Of a DNA stretch of 64,000 nucleotides, positions 1-11,576 are shown piece after piece; positions within the stretch are counted from its first letter, which is position 1; each line of letters starts with the position of its first letter. The position numbers and the translations under genes were made by a program. The notes below the pieces were generated by a model. It made no database searches. It saw nothing but the letters and a program-made list of their open reading frames with translations, and was not told where the DNA came from. This DNA comes from Verticillium longisporum (lineage: Eukaryota > Ascomycota > Sordariomycetes > Glomerellales > Plectosphaerellaceae). Location: NCBI GenBank assembly GCA_019188255.1, contig JAETXT010000007.1, positions 124,001 to 188,000 on the forward strand, written 5' to 3'.

Positions 1-472
1 CAAGGGCGTGGCGCCCCAGTTCTACAAGGACTATGTCAAGCAGGTGCAGGCCAAGATTTGCGAGAACGCCCAGCTCGAGTTTGAGGCCATCTGGCGCGAG
101 CACGAGAAGTCTGGTGTCGAGCGCAGCATCCTCTCCGACAGGCTGTCGGTCGCTATCACCGACCTCGACGAGGAGCTCCAGCACTCCGACATGTGGAAGG
201 ACGAGCGCACGCGCCGCTCCGTCCTGGCTGACGCTCTGCCTAACCTTCTCCTTGACAAGATTGGTCTCGACACCATCATCTCCCGTGTGCCTGACGCCTA
301 CCTGCGCGCCATCTTCGGCAGCTACCTCGCTTCGAGGTTTGTGTACGAATTCGGCATCAGCCCCGGCCAATTTGCTTTCTATGATTTGTGAGTCCTCTTC
401 CCCGCTCTTGGCTTTTTGATCCTTGCTAATATTTCTCCCAGCATGTCTAAACGTATGGCGAAGATTCAGTAG
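1..472 (+). CDS. NAD-specific glutamate dehydrogenase, C-terminal end (partial)
   Basis: The gene enters from the left edge. Exons <1-387 and 442-472 flank a 54-nt intron (GTGAGT donor, CCCAG acceptor); splicing turns the apparent stop at 389 into a reading frame ending FYDFMSKRMAKIQ and TAG at 470-472. The segment with RVPDAYLRAIFGSYLASR is typical of the extreme C-terminus of the large fungal NAD-dependent glutamate dehydrogenase (GDH2 type), which deaminates glutamate to 2-oxoglutarate and ammonia during growth on amino acids. Only about 140 of roughly 1,050 residues are present, so the catalytic core cannot be checked here. Family assignment rests on remembered similarity. Confidence 0.85.
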
Positions 473-1225
473 TTTCGTTTTCAGATTCACGGCAGGCGTT
501 GTCATGGCTTCCTCCGCTTGGAGGGATGCCCGGTGTGTATGGGCGAGGGCTACGAACGGAAGTATGCATATCACTGGTGTTATTTACGCGGGCGAGTAAT
601 CAATGGGTCATACGGAAGAGAAGAGAATCAAATGATGTGTGTGACGCATCGGAAAGATAAAAGTTTGAGGCTTATTGGCCCGGAATTCATGATCGAGATG
701 GTAGAAATGGCGGTCGAGAATAAGCTGGTCGTGCCGGCTAGTATATCGATTTCTTTGGTCAATATGAGAAAGTCTATCGTTCTTCATCTCGATGTGCATC
801 AGAGTGTTAATGCCCGCGACGTGATGATGGGAGGGGTCGAAAGGGCAACGAAGGTCCCAGGACTCCATGGGTATATCCTATTTGAGGAGACGAGTGCCAG
901 ACTGCAGGGGCGCCTCATCCAATGCTTTGGGGGTGTCATGATGCCTTGTACGGTGTTGATGCCGGGTATCGATCCTGCCTCATGATCGAATTCGATCTCG
1001 AACTATGGCCTGCAATACCATGTAAAGCATACAGTGTCCATGCTCTCGAGAAGTTGGATAGATCACAAGATAACTCAATTGGAGCGCATCGTCCCGACGT
1101 AATTCAAGTGAACGCTAAACGTGAACCCTACGCCTTATATCTGGACCAGGGAGATGGACACACGGGCTGCTCCGCCGCAGGCAGCCCACCACAAGCCCGT
1201 CAAGCCTCATCGAATCAGATCAGCG
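473..1225. other. Intergenic, between the GDH 3' end and a convergent membrane-protein gene
   Basis: Presumed 3' flanking sequence of two convergent genes. A 155-codon open frame (518-985, +) starts 46 bases after the dehydrogenase stop, but it resembles no family I know and is more likely 3' UTR. No repeats or RNA gene seen. Confidence 0.5.
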
Positions 1226-2522
1226 CTAAAACCCCGAGTACGTCTCGCCCCAGCTATGAAGGAACCCATCCGTCCACCCAATGATCGACCCTCTGACGCC
1301 GGCCGAGATGAGCGTACCCCGGCAGACGCTCGCCGTGTCGACGCTCCGCTCGTACTTGAACACCCACACGGTCCGGTCGACGTAGCGCGGCAGGTCGGAG
1401 CTGCTGATGATGCCGGCGATCAGGATGCTGATGAGGACGCCGTTGCCGAGGACCATGGTGCACCAGGGCCTCTTCATGCGTGCGCGCCACCACCGCGCAT
1501 TATTGCCGACGAGGACGAGGACGGCGGCGTCGACGACCTGTGCGACGAGGCTCGCGGAGAGCACGGCGACGGTGGCGGTCAGCCAGCGGCGCTGGTCGTC
1601 GGCCGGCAGGCGGACGCAGCCAATGCCCTGGCTCGCGGAGCGGTCGACGGGGAGCGGGGCGCTCTGGCACCGCGCGGGCGTGGCGAGGACGGCCTCGCCG
1701 GACTGGAACATGGGGGAACACCAGACGGCGGCGAGGTCGTCGGTCTTGCGGCCGCGTGCGGCGTTGGCGAGCCCCACGAGCTGGAGGATGACGAGCGTGA
1801 CGAGGAGCAAGAGGGCGAGGAGTGTGATGAGGGCCTTCGGGGCGAGGTCGCGGTCTTGCGGGACGGGCTCTGGTTCAAGAACGTGGACGGCGACTGGTGG
1901 GAGGCGGCAGGGTTAGCACGCGGTCCTCGGCTTCATGGCGGGAGGAGGAGGGGGAGGTGGGACAACGGCTGCAGGTCCCGGAGGAGGGACTGACTACCTT
2001 TTGCATTATTACCGTTGTTGTTCTCGCCGCGCGCATCTTGGCGGATGAGCTCGATGGACGGCCTCCGCTGCGGCCGGAAAGGTCTCATGAGGAGCTGCTT
2101 AAAGGCAGCCCATAACAACACAACGCCGTTTTCCTGAATGACGAGGAAGACGAGCTGCATCATGGCGCCGACATCGAGCACGATGGCAAGGGGCATCCAC
2201 ACCATGACCTGGTCGGGCGTCAGGTGGGTCGTGTAAGCCTGGGCTGTGAAGTAGACGCTGAAAAGGCCAGGAGGATGGACAGTGTCTGGACCTTCTCCCA
2301 CCGATTCACGCGCAGGACCGTCACGGGCAGGTGAACGAGGATCCATGCGAGCGTGTAGGGCCAGGGCAAAAGACAGCCACCTGGGTCCGGCCTCAGATAC
2401 GTAGGGGCGCCGCAGGGCGCGATGTTGGCGAGAGAGACGGCAAAGTCGGAGAAGACGAGGGTGGAGTTGTCGGTGCTGTTGGTGCCGATGACGGTATCAG
2501 GATCGAGGGCGCAATGATCCAT
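1226..2522 (-). pseudogene. Six-helix integral membrane protein, reading frame interrupted
   Basis: Read on the minus strand from ATG at 2522. Exon 1 runs to 2013 or 1998 (donors GTAATA or GTAGTC, both the same phase). The intron has a GCTAAC branch and CACCAG acceptor, and exon 2 is 1893-1226. The product of about 430 residues has six hydrophobic segments: LLPWPYTLAWILVHLPV, the region around LSILLAF, VMVWMPLAIVLDVGAM, ALITLLALLLLVTLVILQL, a stretch near LTATVAVLSASLVAQVV, and GVLISILIAGIISS. Near 2255-2270 the frame jumps: one extra T in the TTTT run (2261-2264 on plus, AAAA) joins ILLAF to FSVYFTAQAY. The sequence therefore either carries a one-base assembly deletion or is a young pseudogene. 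It resembles conserved uncharacterised fungal membrane proteins; the function is unknown. Confidence 0.6.
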
Positions 2523-5104
2523 GGTGTTGAGCTACGGCTGACGCTTACTTTGAAGCAATCCAGCCGTATGGCTCTTTGTGTTTTCAAAAATAAAAATAAA
2601 TACCAACTGCAGAGACGTTTGATCAATGCAGCGGACTTAGACGGCACTCGTCAGCTTTTGAGCTCTGAGCTGGTTGTTATTCCAGGCTGGGCCGCTGCAG
2701 CCCTCGCACACTGGCGCTGTCAAGCTCTCGAACCTGCCAGACTGAACAGTTCAAGCGCCTGGCGTTCATGGGCCGCCTCGAACGCCATAGGCCAGTGTCG
2801 GAGGGATAGAATGCCTTGACGGCATATGGCCATGCAAGCCATTTCGATAGATGGAGGGCGCTGCCAGTGCTTGAAGTCGTCGTGGCGGTAGCTGCAGGAC
2901 GGCACTGGCTTCACGGGTGTGCCGTATGCAAGCCACAGCGCAGCAACCCTATGACTTGGTTGTGCTTTTTCCTCTTTCGGTGGTCGAAAGAGTGGCTAGA
3001 CCAGTATTGGACTGATGTGGGCTGAACGGTATTGACGGCTCGCCACGGCTGTGCCGGTCAGGGCTGAGGTCGAGGGGATGGACCCTGAAGTTGACGTCCT
3101 CCCACCCACGAGCTCAGAGCTCAATCATTTCGCGGGGAATGCACAGACACGGATTGGCTTGTAGATTTGCATACTACAGTACCGGACACGCAGATCAGGG
3201 GTACTCATTGGTAAAGCATCGCATCCTTCATCCTAATGCTAGTGTCAGCGAATCGGTTGCCAGTGTCGGGCCTTGGAGACTTTGCGCAAACGAGTTGTAC
3301 CTCAGAAGAGCACTTGTCGACACAGCTTCAGACTTGTCGACACAGCTTCAGACTTGTCGACACAGCTTCAGACTTGTCGACACAGCTTCAGACTTGTCGA
3401 CACAGCTTCAGACTTGTAGACATAGCTTTAGACATGATCCGCCACATTCAGTGAGTCAAGGTGCTAAGCTCCATGGCCGTGTTGATGGGCATGGGATGGG
3501 ATGGATGGAGGAGGGGTGGTGGGATGGAGAGAGTCTGCCTGGGGTAGGCGTTCTCGGTGTCCTGAATTGGATGCCCAAGGTACGTACCGAGACACTATGG
3601 CCACAAATGGTCTAGGGGACTTTATGCGTGGTGTCATTGAGTGGTAGCATGAACAAGGGTAAGCGAGGCACCCATGAACTGTGGATAGGATGGTCTTGTG
3701 CAATGCCTCCCATTGGCTGACTCTATCCTCTCGTCTAGTTTCGTCCCTGCCAACCCAAATCCAACGGCCGTCCTGCTCCTGCTCTTTTCCCCCATGAGCC
3801 CAAATCCCACGGCCACCACCTGCGCCGTACCCCTGATCGTCCATCAGAAGTCCATCCCGCCCAGAGTCACATTATCGCCAGGGCGGGCATCCTTCCTCGA
3901 GGCCATGTCGCATCACGTCGCGTCTCAAGATGCTGCCATCTCCCTGCTTGGCATCAATCACAGACAACTGGTGCTTTGCTTTCTTGCCACGGTAGCCAAG
4001 ACTTGAGCGTACGTGTACCACAAAGGACCAAGCACCAATCGTGACAACAGCATGGCATCCTTCGGATCAGATGACAAGGCTCCATCGGACTGATGGACCT
4101 TAACCCCGTCCATGGCGGCCTACTCAACCAACCCTACGGGCCCGCCGTTTGCCACGAGTTTTCCCAGCCGCCGCTAGTCTCACTGCACTGCCCGAGACAA
4201 CCGAAGGATGCCAAGCTCGCACGACAAGAAGCCTGCTCTTTGCTGTTGGAAGGGGAGCGAACGTCCTGGTTCTGGGATGACAGGTTGGTGCATGGCATCT
4301 CGGCCTGTCCATCTGCCCGATGATGACTCCAAGAAGAACACCATCTGGAAGGACACTGTACCCCTGGCAGGCTGTGCCGTAAGTGGTGCGACCCCAGCCA
4401 GCAATAGCCGACTGGTGACCCTCTTGTCAGCACGCCAGGCCGCCAGCCCTGCGCCAAGGCCCGCCAAAGCCTGCAGCAGTTGAGGCCGTCCTCTTTCGCC
4501 AGTGGATCGTGGGCCATGCGCTTCTCCATTGGGGGTGTAACGACCTGGTCGTCGTCACCTGCATCCTCAATCTCGATCTCGACAGCCACCAGGCGCCCCC
4601 GGTGCTCAGAAGAGGAAAAAGTTGCAGCTTCTTCCTCTGACGCGTCGAACATCGAGTGAAAGAACGTCTTTTCAATTGAAGCATTCGACGTCTGAGCTTA
4701 TTACTCACAGTCACGAATGCAGTGCTGATTGATCTACTTAGCCGCTCAAGCTGCAACCCTAGCGAGTCAACAGGCAAAAGGAGACCCAGCCGCTAGACCA
4801 GGGTACACCTGGGTCTGAGCCACCCTCGTGAAGCACCACGCCCAGCTTCCGTCCAGAAGCTGTGCCGCGCCGGACCAAACGGCGATGCGCAGGACAACCC
4901 AGCCCATCTCGCCAACGCGAATCGGGAACCGGGGGCCGCAGTGCCTGGAGATCCAAAAATGGCCGAGAATAAAGGATGACCAGATCCCCCACGCTGGGCC
5001 TCGAACATGGCTCCCCCTTCTCTGAGATCCTTCCCCGGATATTCCACACTCTTCGTGGACCCCCTTCGCCTCTCTCGCCATCGATCAAAACGTGCGTCGC
5101 CACC
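2523..5104. other. Intergenic region holding a 20-bp satellite
   Basis: About 2.6 kb between divergent genes. Apart from the tandem repeat at 3312-3431 there is no convincing gene. An open frame on the minus strand (4134-4652) begins with an acidic, coding-like stretch of about 75 residues but has no recognisable family and no supporting splice structure; I leave it uncalled. Confidence 0.4.
3312..3431. repeat. Six-copy 20-bp tandem repeat
   Basis: The unit ACTTGTCGACACAGCTTCAG is repeated head to tail six times: five copies are identical, and the last differs at three positions (ACTTGTAGACATAGCTTTAG). Each intact unit contains a GTCGAC palindrome. The unit is not a multiple of three and lies in non-coding sequence upstream of the S41 peptidase-like gene. 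Confidence 0.95.
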
Positions 5105-7494
5105 ATGGTGAGACCCGCGACCATCGCCTCGGGCGCTGTTCCCTTCTTCGAGCTGGCTGCGCGAGGTCCGCACATTGCGAAGCGCCAGACCTCGCAAAAC
5201 GCATGCGCCCAACTCTCAGAAGCCTACAGCGGCGGAAGTGGCGCTTTCAATGGAACGTTCGGTAGCAGTACGCACCTTCTTTCACTCACCACTCTGTCTC
5301 GGGTCTCCTGCTAACCCCTCTCTCCAGGTAGCCCCGCCCTCGTGAGGCCCTCCATCGCCTACGAGTGTTTGCGCTCGATTGCTGTCGACACCGAGCGCGA
5401 CATCGCCCTCCTCGAGTACCTCGAGCCATGGCTTGAGTTTCAGAGCACTGTCGGCGTCCTTGCCGATCCTCCCGAGGGCTACATGTACCCTGGTGTCGAC
5501 ATTTTGGGTGGTTTCTCGAACATGACAAGCATGCTGCGGAACGGCGACTACAACAACCAATACGACTTTATCGTTGACTTGTTCCGCCTCATTAACGTTA
5601 AGCCGCGTGAGGGCCATTTGTCTTATACCCCAGCTCTGATTAGCGCTGTTCAATTCGCCACGCCGGCCGTCTTTATTTCCATTTCGGAAGACGGCACCAG
5701 CCTACCAAGCATTTACCTATACGGTACGCCGATTTGACAATCCCATTACCACCTATCTATTACTGACATGCTGGATCAGATGACTACCTTCAGAGCCAAA
5801 GTCAGGGCTACGACGCCGCCGAAGTCGTATCCTTCGACGGCACCCCCATCTTCGACTGGCTTCAGCAGCGTGGTGTCGACAACGACCGAAGCCAGGATCC
5901 TGATGCTTCATGGAACTCCCAGCTGTACAGCGCTGCTCTCGACAACATTGGCGTTTCTGCTGCTTCTACAATCTTCGCCCACGGCAATCTTACTGATCAG
6001 AGCACTATCGTATTTGGCAACAATACCGAGGTCTCCTTCAACAACGTCGCTGTGCTTGTCGGCGACTTCTCTGACATTTCGTCCGGCGAAGATGTTCACA
6101 ACAGATTTGAAGTCCCCGACAGGTTTGGAAACGCAGAGTCGAGCCCCTTCACAAAGTTGGCGAAGCGCCAGTCCGACGGCTTCGACAATGTGGGCTATCC
6201 GGACCCTTTCGTCATTCATGAGGACGGCTACATCAGCGGCTACCACTTCCGTCGTGGCAAGCTGGACGATACGGCTGTACTCGCCGTCAAGAGTTTCTTG
6301 ACCTCCGACCTGGAGTCGCAACCCGAGGCTGACTTGGAGGAGTTCGTGCGAGTCGTGTCGACCTTTGTCACGGACTCGGCCGACGATGGGAAGGACCGCC
6401 TGATCATCGATTTCCAAGGAAACGGCGGTGGTTCTCTAGCCAATCTCATCGCGCTGTACCTCTTCCTGTTCCCTGAGGCCGAGACCTTTCTCCCGCTGCG
6501 AGCCCGCGCCAACCCGCTCCTCAACTGGATGGGCGAGACTGCCGCCGAGTTCCGAGCGCCTATGCTGCCCGTGTACGACCTCCGGACCGCCGTCGACGAG
6601 GACATGAACACCTTCAGCAGCTGGTCCGACTTTTACGATCTCGAAACAATCCTCGGCGACGACTTTACCCAGATATATCACCCCTTGGATATGAGTCTCT
6701 TCCGCCAGTTCAGTAGCCTCCCCGAGCACTTCACTGCCAACAACACTGTAATTTTGACAGACGGTTTCTGTGCTTCAGCGTGCGCGCTCGCTGTAGGTCT
6801 CATGTCGCGCCTCCTCGGCATCCACGTCGTCACCCTCGGTGGCCGCCCCAACGAGCGTCCTATGCAGGCGGTCGGCGGCACCAAAGGTGGACCCATCCTG
6901 ACTCTTGACTGGGGCAAGGCCATCTTCCCGGATATCGCTTCCGAAGAGCGACCCCCATCAGACCTGAGGACAGCGCCCTTCTCGGAGGTTGGCCCGCCGC
7001 TGGCAGGTCCTCCGCCCGAGATGATCGTCGTCAACTCCGCCAACGTTCACCTACACGACGACGACGATGCGGCGCCGCTGCAGTTCGTCTACGAGGCCGC
7101 CAACTGCCGTCTCTTCTACACGTGGGAGACCCTGACCAATCTCACCAACCTCTGGGAGGCCGTCTCGGATGTCAAGTGGGACGGCGCCTCCTGCGTGTCG
7201 GGGTCGACGACCAACAGCGACAACACAATCGGTGACTCGGCCCCGGCGTTCTCGCAAGACTACGTCTCCAAGTTCACCTGGACCCCCGGCCCCGGTGATA
7301 TCTCTGACAGTCCTCCCACGGGCCCCGGCGGCGGCGGTAACGGAAGGAGCAATGGTGGCGGCGGCAACGGCAACGGTAACGGCAACGGCGGCTCCTCGAA
7401 CGGTGATGAATCGGACAATGCCGCCGGCCGGGTCACCGGCGCAAGCTTCACCGCTCTGGTTGGCCTGGCGGCGGCTGTGATTGCGTTTGCTTGA
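5105..7494 (+). CDS. S41 peptidase family protein, probably GPI-anchored at the cell surface
   Basis: Exons 5105-5267, 5328-5723 and 5780-7494 (introns of 60 and 56 nt, GTACGC donors, GCTAAC/CTGAC branches) encode 757 residues. The start at 5105 gives a short hydrophobic N-terminus followed by a KR|Q dibasic site; an in-frame ATG at 4976 is possible but would place a charged leader first. The catalytic-type region holds NGGGS (residues 401-405) and TDGFCASACALAV, where Ser519 is the likely nucleophile by analogy with tail-specific and CPAF-like S41 proteases. A Gly/Asn-rich linker precedes a C-terminal hydrophobic tail (GASFTALVGLAAAVIAFA) that looks like a GPI signal. Relatives include the S41 proteins of ustiloxin and phomopsin clusters, but no RiPP partners lie nearby. 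Substrate unknown. Confidence 0.85.
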
Positions 7495-9243
7495 TTTTTG
7501 AGCATTTGAATAAATGTTCGACGTGACGGCCGATTTGCATAGTTGAGGTACTGCGTGTGTGTGCGGCATATATATTGCATTTTAGATTGTTTGAAAGCCT
7601 AGATACCAGTGTAGAATGCACTTTGTTCTACTTGTACTCTTGTACAGCATGAAACTCTCTTCGTGCTGGCACGGCCGCGGTCCCGGTCATTGTTCGGGAC
7701 CTCGACCTCACTAGATTGGCCAGTTGTTGAAAGATAAGTCTGTTCCAACAAGTCAGTCATCAGGTGATGGTCAAATGTCATCAGACGCAACGGTACGCAG
7801 ATGTCCAACCAAGAGGTGATAGACCCTACGGAAGTGGTCACAAACACAGGTAGCCATCCGTTGCATTTCATGTAGACTAGATCAGAGGCAGAGAAGACGG
7901 GTTCAACCAGGAGGAGGGCTGTCATGTCCCCAGGCGAACGGGTGACTTTGTCTGCTCGCATCCTCGGATGCACCTTCTTGAACCGGGTCACGGACAAAGT
8001 CAACGGACGTCGGGTGCAACTCTTGATCGCATCTTCTCGCTTCAATAGAGCTATGCTGTGGTTATCCTCTCAGTCAGGAAGTACGCAGTCAGCGTGTTCT
8101 GAGGCTTCGAGTGTCTATTCCTCTCCGCTAAGAAACATGACGACGAGAAGGGGGAGTGCTGAGATCTGGAGGATAGTCCCGGCATTCTCTGAAACCACTT
8201 CACGGGTACACACGAAGACCACATGTCTACAGTGTCAGACTTTTACGCAGCAAACTGCTAGACGGTATCTTTAGCGTCCGTCTCACGTCCGGCTGCCTCG
8301 ATAGCAACAAAATGCCCCCGATCATGCCTTGATATTCCACCCCCGAAGCTGGTGAGCATGAGAAAAGAGACAACGAAAAAGTCCGCATGCTCGCGGAGGC
8401 CCACAGCTGGATACTCATCATCAGACTGCTTGGCAGCCGTGAGTCAAAGTTGGCTCGCCCAATGCGGTGAGCTCGGACGCAGAGTACGACGAGCCCGAGT
8501 GAAGGACGTCGACGGACAACATTTCACTGCTGAATATCTGCGGCGCTGATAGGTTCACCTTGGGCATGAAGCCGATTAACTGTTCATTTGCGTACTTGAT
8601 GTGTAATGTGCATGTCAGTGAGCTAAGAAGCGTAACGATTTTGAGGCATAATGTCGGGGCGTGGCAGTTCATTCAAATGTGGGCAGACTCCCACGCGGTA
8701 TCGCCTTGAACGACTGGATCGGTGACTCTTCATCTCGAGTATTTGTTATTTTTTATTTAATAAGAGTTAGCTGTTGCAGTTATGTGAATATTCATTCATA
8801 ATGCGCGTGAGATGATTGTCTGGTATTGACCGAAATACCATACTCCCTAGATCTGCCAACGGCATACGCATCGCCAGCCTCAAACAACGTTTCGCCATGT
8901 CCAAATCAACGGTTGAAAGATGGATTTATTAATGGTCGGATATCATTTTTAGATTCAATGGCATGACGCGTCTCAAAGTAAATCAATCCCTAAAGACATT
9001 CAAGTAGGCCAATAGAGTCGGCCACATATCTATAGAAATTCAACTGGCGAGGAACAAACCTGACAAAACGCCGGAACGGCATCATGATTTCTTTCTAGCA
9101 GGCTTCAAACCACACATAACGACCATCAGACATAACCCCAAAGCAAAAATGTGAATTAAAAATATCATAAATCGCACTCGTCACCATGATCCGCAGTCCG
9201 GCCCCCAAAACGCCCTGTAAACATGTATCTCTCTCTCTCTCCC
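7495..9243. other. Intergenic, 3' flanks of two convergent genes
   Basis: About 1.75 kb. The stretch 8740-9190 is distinctly AT-rich compared with the rest of the window and probably contains the 3' end of the minus-strand gene that follows. A CT microsatellite ends it (about 9227-9243). A 148-codon open frame (7599-8045, -) has no recognisable features. Confidence 0.4.
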
Positions 9244-9782
9244 TCAGTACATCGGCCTCGCCCCCCTCGAAGTCATGGGCCTCCTGAAGCTGAAGGCAGG
9301 CCCCATCTTCCTGGCGGCGGGCGTCTCCGGCCTCCTCTCACGCAGCCAGCTCGCCGTCTCCATCTCCTTGATGTGGCTAAAGTCGAGCTCGAGGACGTAC
9401 TTGCCCGGCGGCCCCGGACGCTGCCCTGGTCTTCGCGCTGCTGCGGGACGTCAGGCGCCTCGACGGACGCGGCGTCCTTGAACTCTTCGTCAATCTCCTC
9501 CTCGACGCCGCCGTGGTCCTGCAGGAGACGCTGCTCACGGCGGTCGGCGCGGCGGTCGCGGAATGTGCCCCATCTGCGGCGCAGGGAGACGAAGGGTTGG
9601 GCGAGGGCGCAGCGGAGGCGGGAGGTTGTTTTGCGGGTTGCTGTTTTGGAGAGGACAAGCTCTTCCTGGTCGTTGGTGACCGTGATTGTCGGGGTGGTTG
9701 GTTTTGAGCGGCGGGTCATGAAGAGTCCGATACAGGGGATAGCTCGCTTGGCGGCGCGAGGTTTCTGCTGAGTAGGATTCAT
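9244..9782 (-). pseudogene. Small uncharacterised basic protein, reading frame interrupted
   Basis: On the minus strand an open frame from ATG 9782 (or 9719, MTRRSK) encodes a charged protein with VTNDQEELVLSKTATRK and RRRWGTFRDRRADRREQRL followed by an acidic EEEIDEEF segment. After PQQREDQG the coding pattern moves to another frame, giving GKYVLELDFSHIKEMETASW and ending ...GARPMY with TGA at 9244. One extra G in the GGGG run near 9414 joins the two parts into about 180 residues. No intron fits. Both halves look like genuine protein, so an assembly deletion is likelier than decay. I do not recognise the family. Confidence 0.5.
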
Positions 9783-11450
9783 TGTGAGATCTGGTGATTT
9801 GCCTGGTCGAAGGATGCTGCCGTTTTATGATAGTATCGAAAAACAAGAAACAATAGATATGCCTGGGTTGTCTTTTGTTCTGTTGACTCCGGACAAGGAA
9901 CGGCGCGACACTGATACCTGTAGGTGTAGATGAAGATTCACTCCATCCCGGCAAGAGATCCAGACTTGACTTATAAGTCGAAAAGCAAAGTGCGACAGCA
10001 TGAGGTGAGGCATCAATCAGGTCATCTGGCAACCGGGGAGACGGCATTCGCATTCCACCACTCCCTTGGGTGGAGGGTTTGGCGGGGTAACTTCCCAGAC
10101 GTCCGATATGGAATGCGGCAAGACAGCCGCGGTGGATCATGAAAACGATATCGCAAGTTTGTTCGGGATGGCACCTCGAGGCTCAAGGCGCTGGCCTGGT
10201 TGCATTCTGCGAAAAGCAAAAATGCACACCAAAATTGATGCGTGGGCTGGCACATCAGGTCACATCGCAAGAGACGTTCTGCACGACAGATGGCGGTGTC
10301 GTCTGAAGATGCAGACGCTCACGAGGGTTGCTGCGCAGGCTCAACCAAAACTATGAGACAATGGACCAAGATCGCCGAATTTCGGCTCGCGGATAGGTCA
10401 CCGTTCCAACGACCGCCCCTTCGAACCGTCTGCCTCAGTAGAGATGAGCAGCGACCAGGCAGAGATCCGAGTCCGCCCGCAGCATTGCAAGACAGTGATG
10501 CAGCACATTTTCGGTGCTTTCTCGCTGCTGGCACGAACACGCATTGATCGACGGTCTGTTGTCGATCTCCGCAGAAAAGCTCCTGGGGCTAATGTACTGG
10601 GCCGTCACCAAAGACGAACCCTTGTCAACTCGAAGGGCCAAGAAAAAAGCAGGATTCGGGTTGGGGCGTTTTGGATTGGATTGAAGCTTCTTGTCCTGCC
10701 TATCTTACCCCAAGTGCAGGCGGTTGGGTGACCCCCCCCCGTCTTGCTCTGCCAGGAGGGCCACTTGTTCTCGCTGTCGGCGGTGAACGATCAAATAGTG
10801 ATACTCCATGGGGAGGGCGGTCTTTGTCGATGATTCGGCAAGCCTGCTTGTTGGCGTCCAGCTGGAGAGAGGGAGGGTCCCTGATCGGGAGATCGAGACC
10901 AGATCAAGTTGGTGATCGTGGCAGCCATCGCCACAAAGGCCTCCCGCTAAGTTCGCTTGCACAACAAGCATAAACATTAGCTCAGAAATAATCCGAACGA
11001 AATGGTCGAGCTGGTGATGTCGGGTGGCTGGCGTCTTCGTCACCGTCGGGCCATTAACGTGGTTGAGATGCTCCCATTGACCAAGAGCCAATTTGCACAG
11101 CCGCACAGCCCCGGCCGCGCCACATTAGATCTACGTCATCGCGCACCTTCCCAACCTGCTGTACACGATCCTTGGCAGCGGTTAGAGAGTGGAGGGAAGG
11201 ATGGACGTCAGAACGTTAAGCATGATCAACATGGTGTGACGCGACTGCTTTCGGGGGATGGGACTTTTCTTTAAAAAGGCAACGAACCTACGACCACGTT
11301 TTTGTATGTTCCCATCCAAGCCAAGTCCTCTACAAAGCTTAGCTGTGCCTTTGATCTAAACACATCAAGTACGCAACCGTCGCGAAACCCCCTTGCCCCA
11401 AGCGGCACACTAACCTTGCTACAGACACCTACCAACCCATCCTCCTCAAC
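9783..11450. other. Intergenic, divergent promoters
   Basis: 1.67 kb between the minus-strand small protein and the plus-strand microprotein gene. There is a C9 run near 10732. A TTTAAAAA box sits near 11270, suitably placed as a core promoter for the microprotein transcript. No further gene seen. Confidence 0.4.
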
Positions 11451-11576
11451 ATGCCCTTCTTCTACAATAAGTCCGTCGGCGGCCGCCGCTTCGGTACCAG
11501 CATCCAGGCCGACCGTCACGGTGTGCGTCGCGGCCCCTGGCGCTTCCGCATCGGTCGCTTCAACTGCTTCAAATAG
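11451..11576 (+). CDS. 41-residue basic microprotein with a spliced 5' leader
   Basis: ATG at 11451 opens a 42-codon frame beginning MPFFYNKSVGGRRFG and ending RFRIGRFNCFK, stop TAG at 11574-11576. It is strongly basic (8 Arg, 2 Lys, 1 Asp) and aromatic-rich (6 Phe, 1 Tyr, 1 Trp). Nearly every codon ends in C or in the U of CGU/GGU, the bias of highly expressed fungal genes. The leader carries what looks like a 57-nt intron (about 11369-11425): GTACGC donor, CTAAC branch, CTACAG acceptor. That splice structure and codon bias are the evidence for a real gene despite its size. It is not a ribosomal protein I recognise; the Arg-rich sequence could bind nucleic acid or the ribosome, but that is a guess. 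Confidence 0.6.
   Translation: MPFFYNKSVGGRRFGTSIQADRHGVRRGPWRFRIGRFNCFK

Noticed and set aside
518..985. 155-codon plus-strand frame right after the GDH stop
   Set aside because: No family resemblance, and it lies where the 3' UTR of the dehydrogenase must be.
5105..7494. Ustiloxin/phomopsin-type RiPP cluster suggested by the S41 peptidase
   Set aside because: No UstYa-like (DUF3328) protein, precursor peptide with repeated cores, or tyrosinase in the surrounding sequence.
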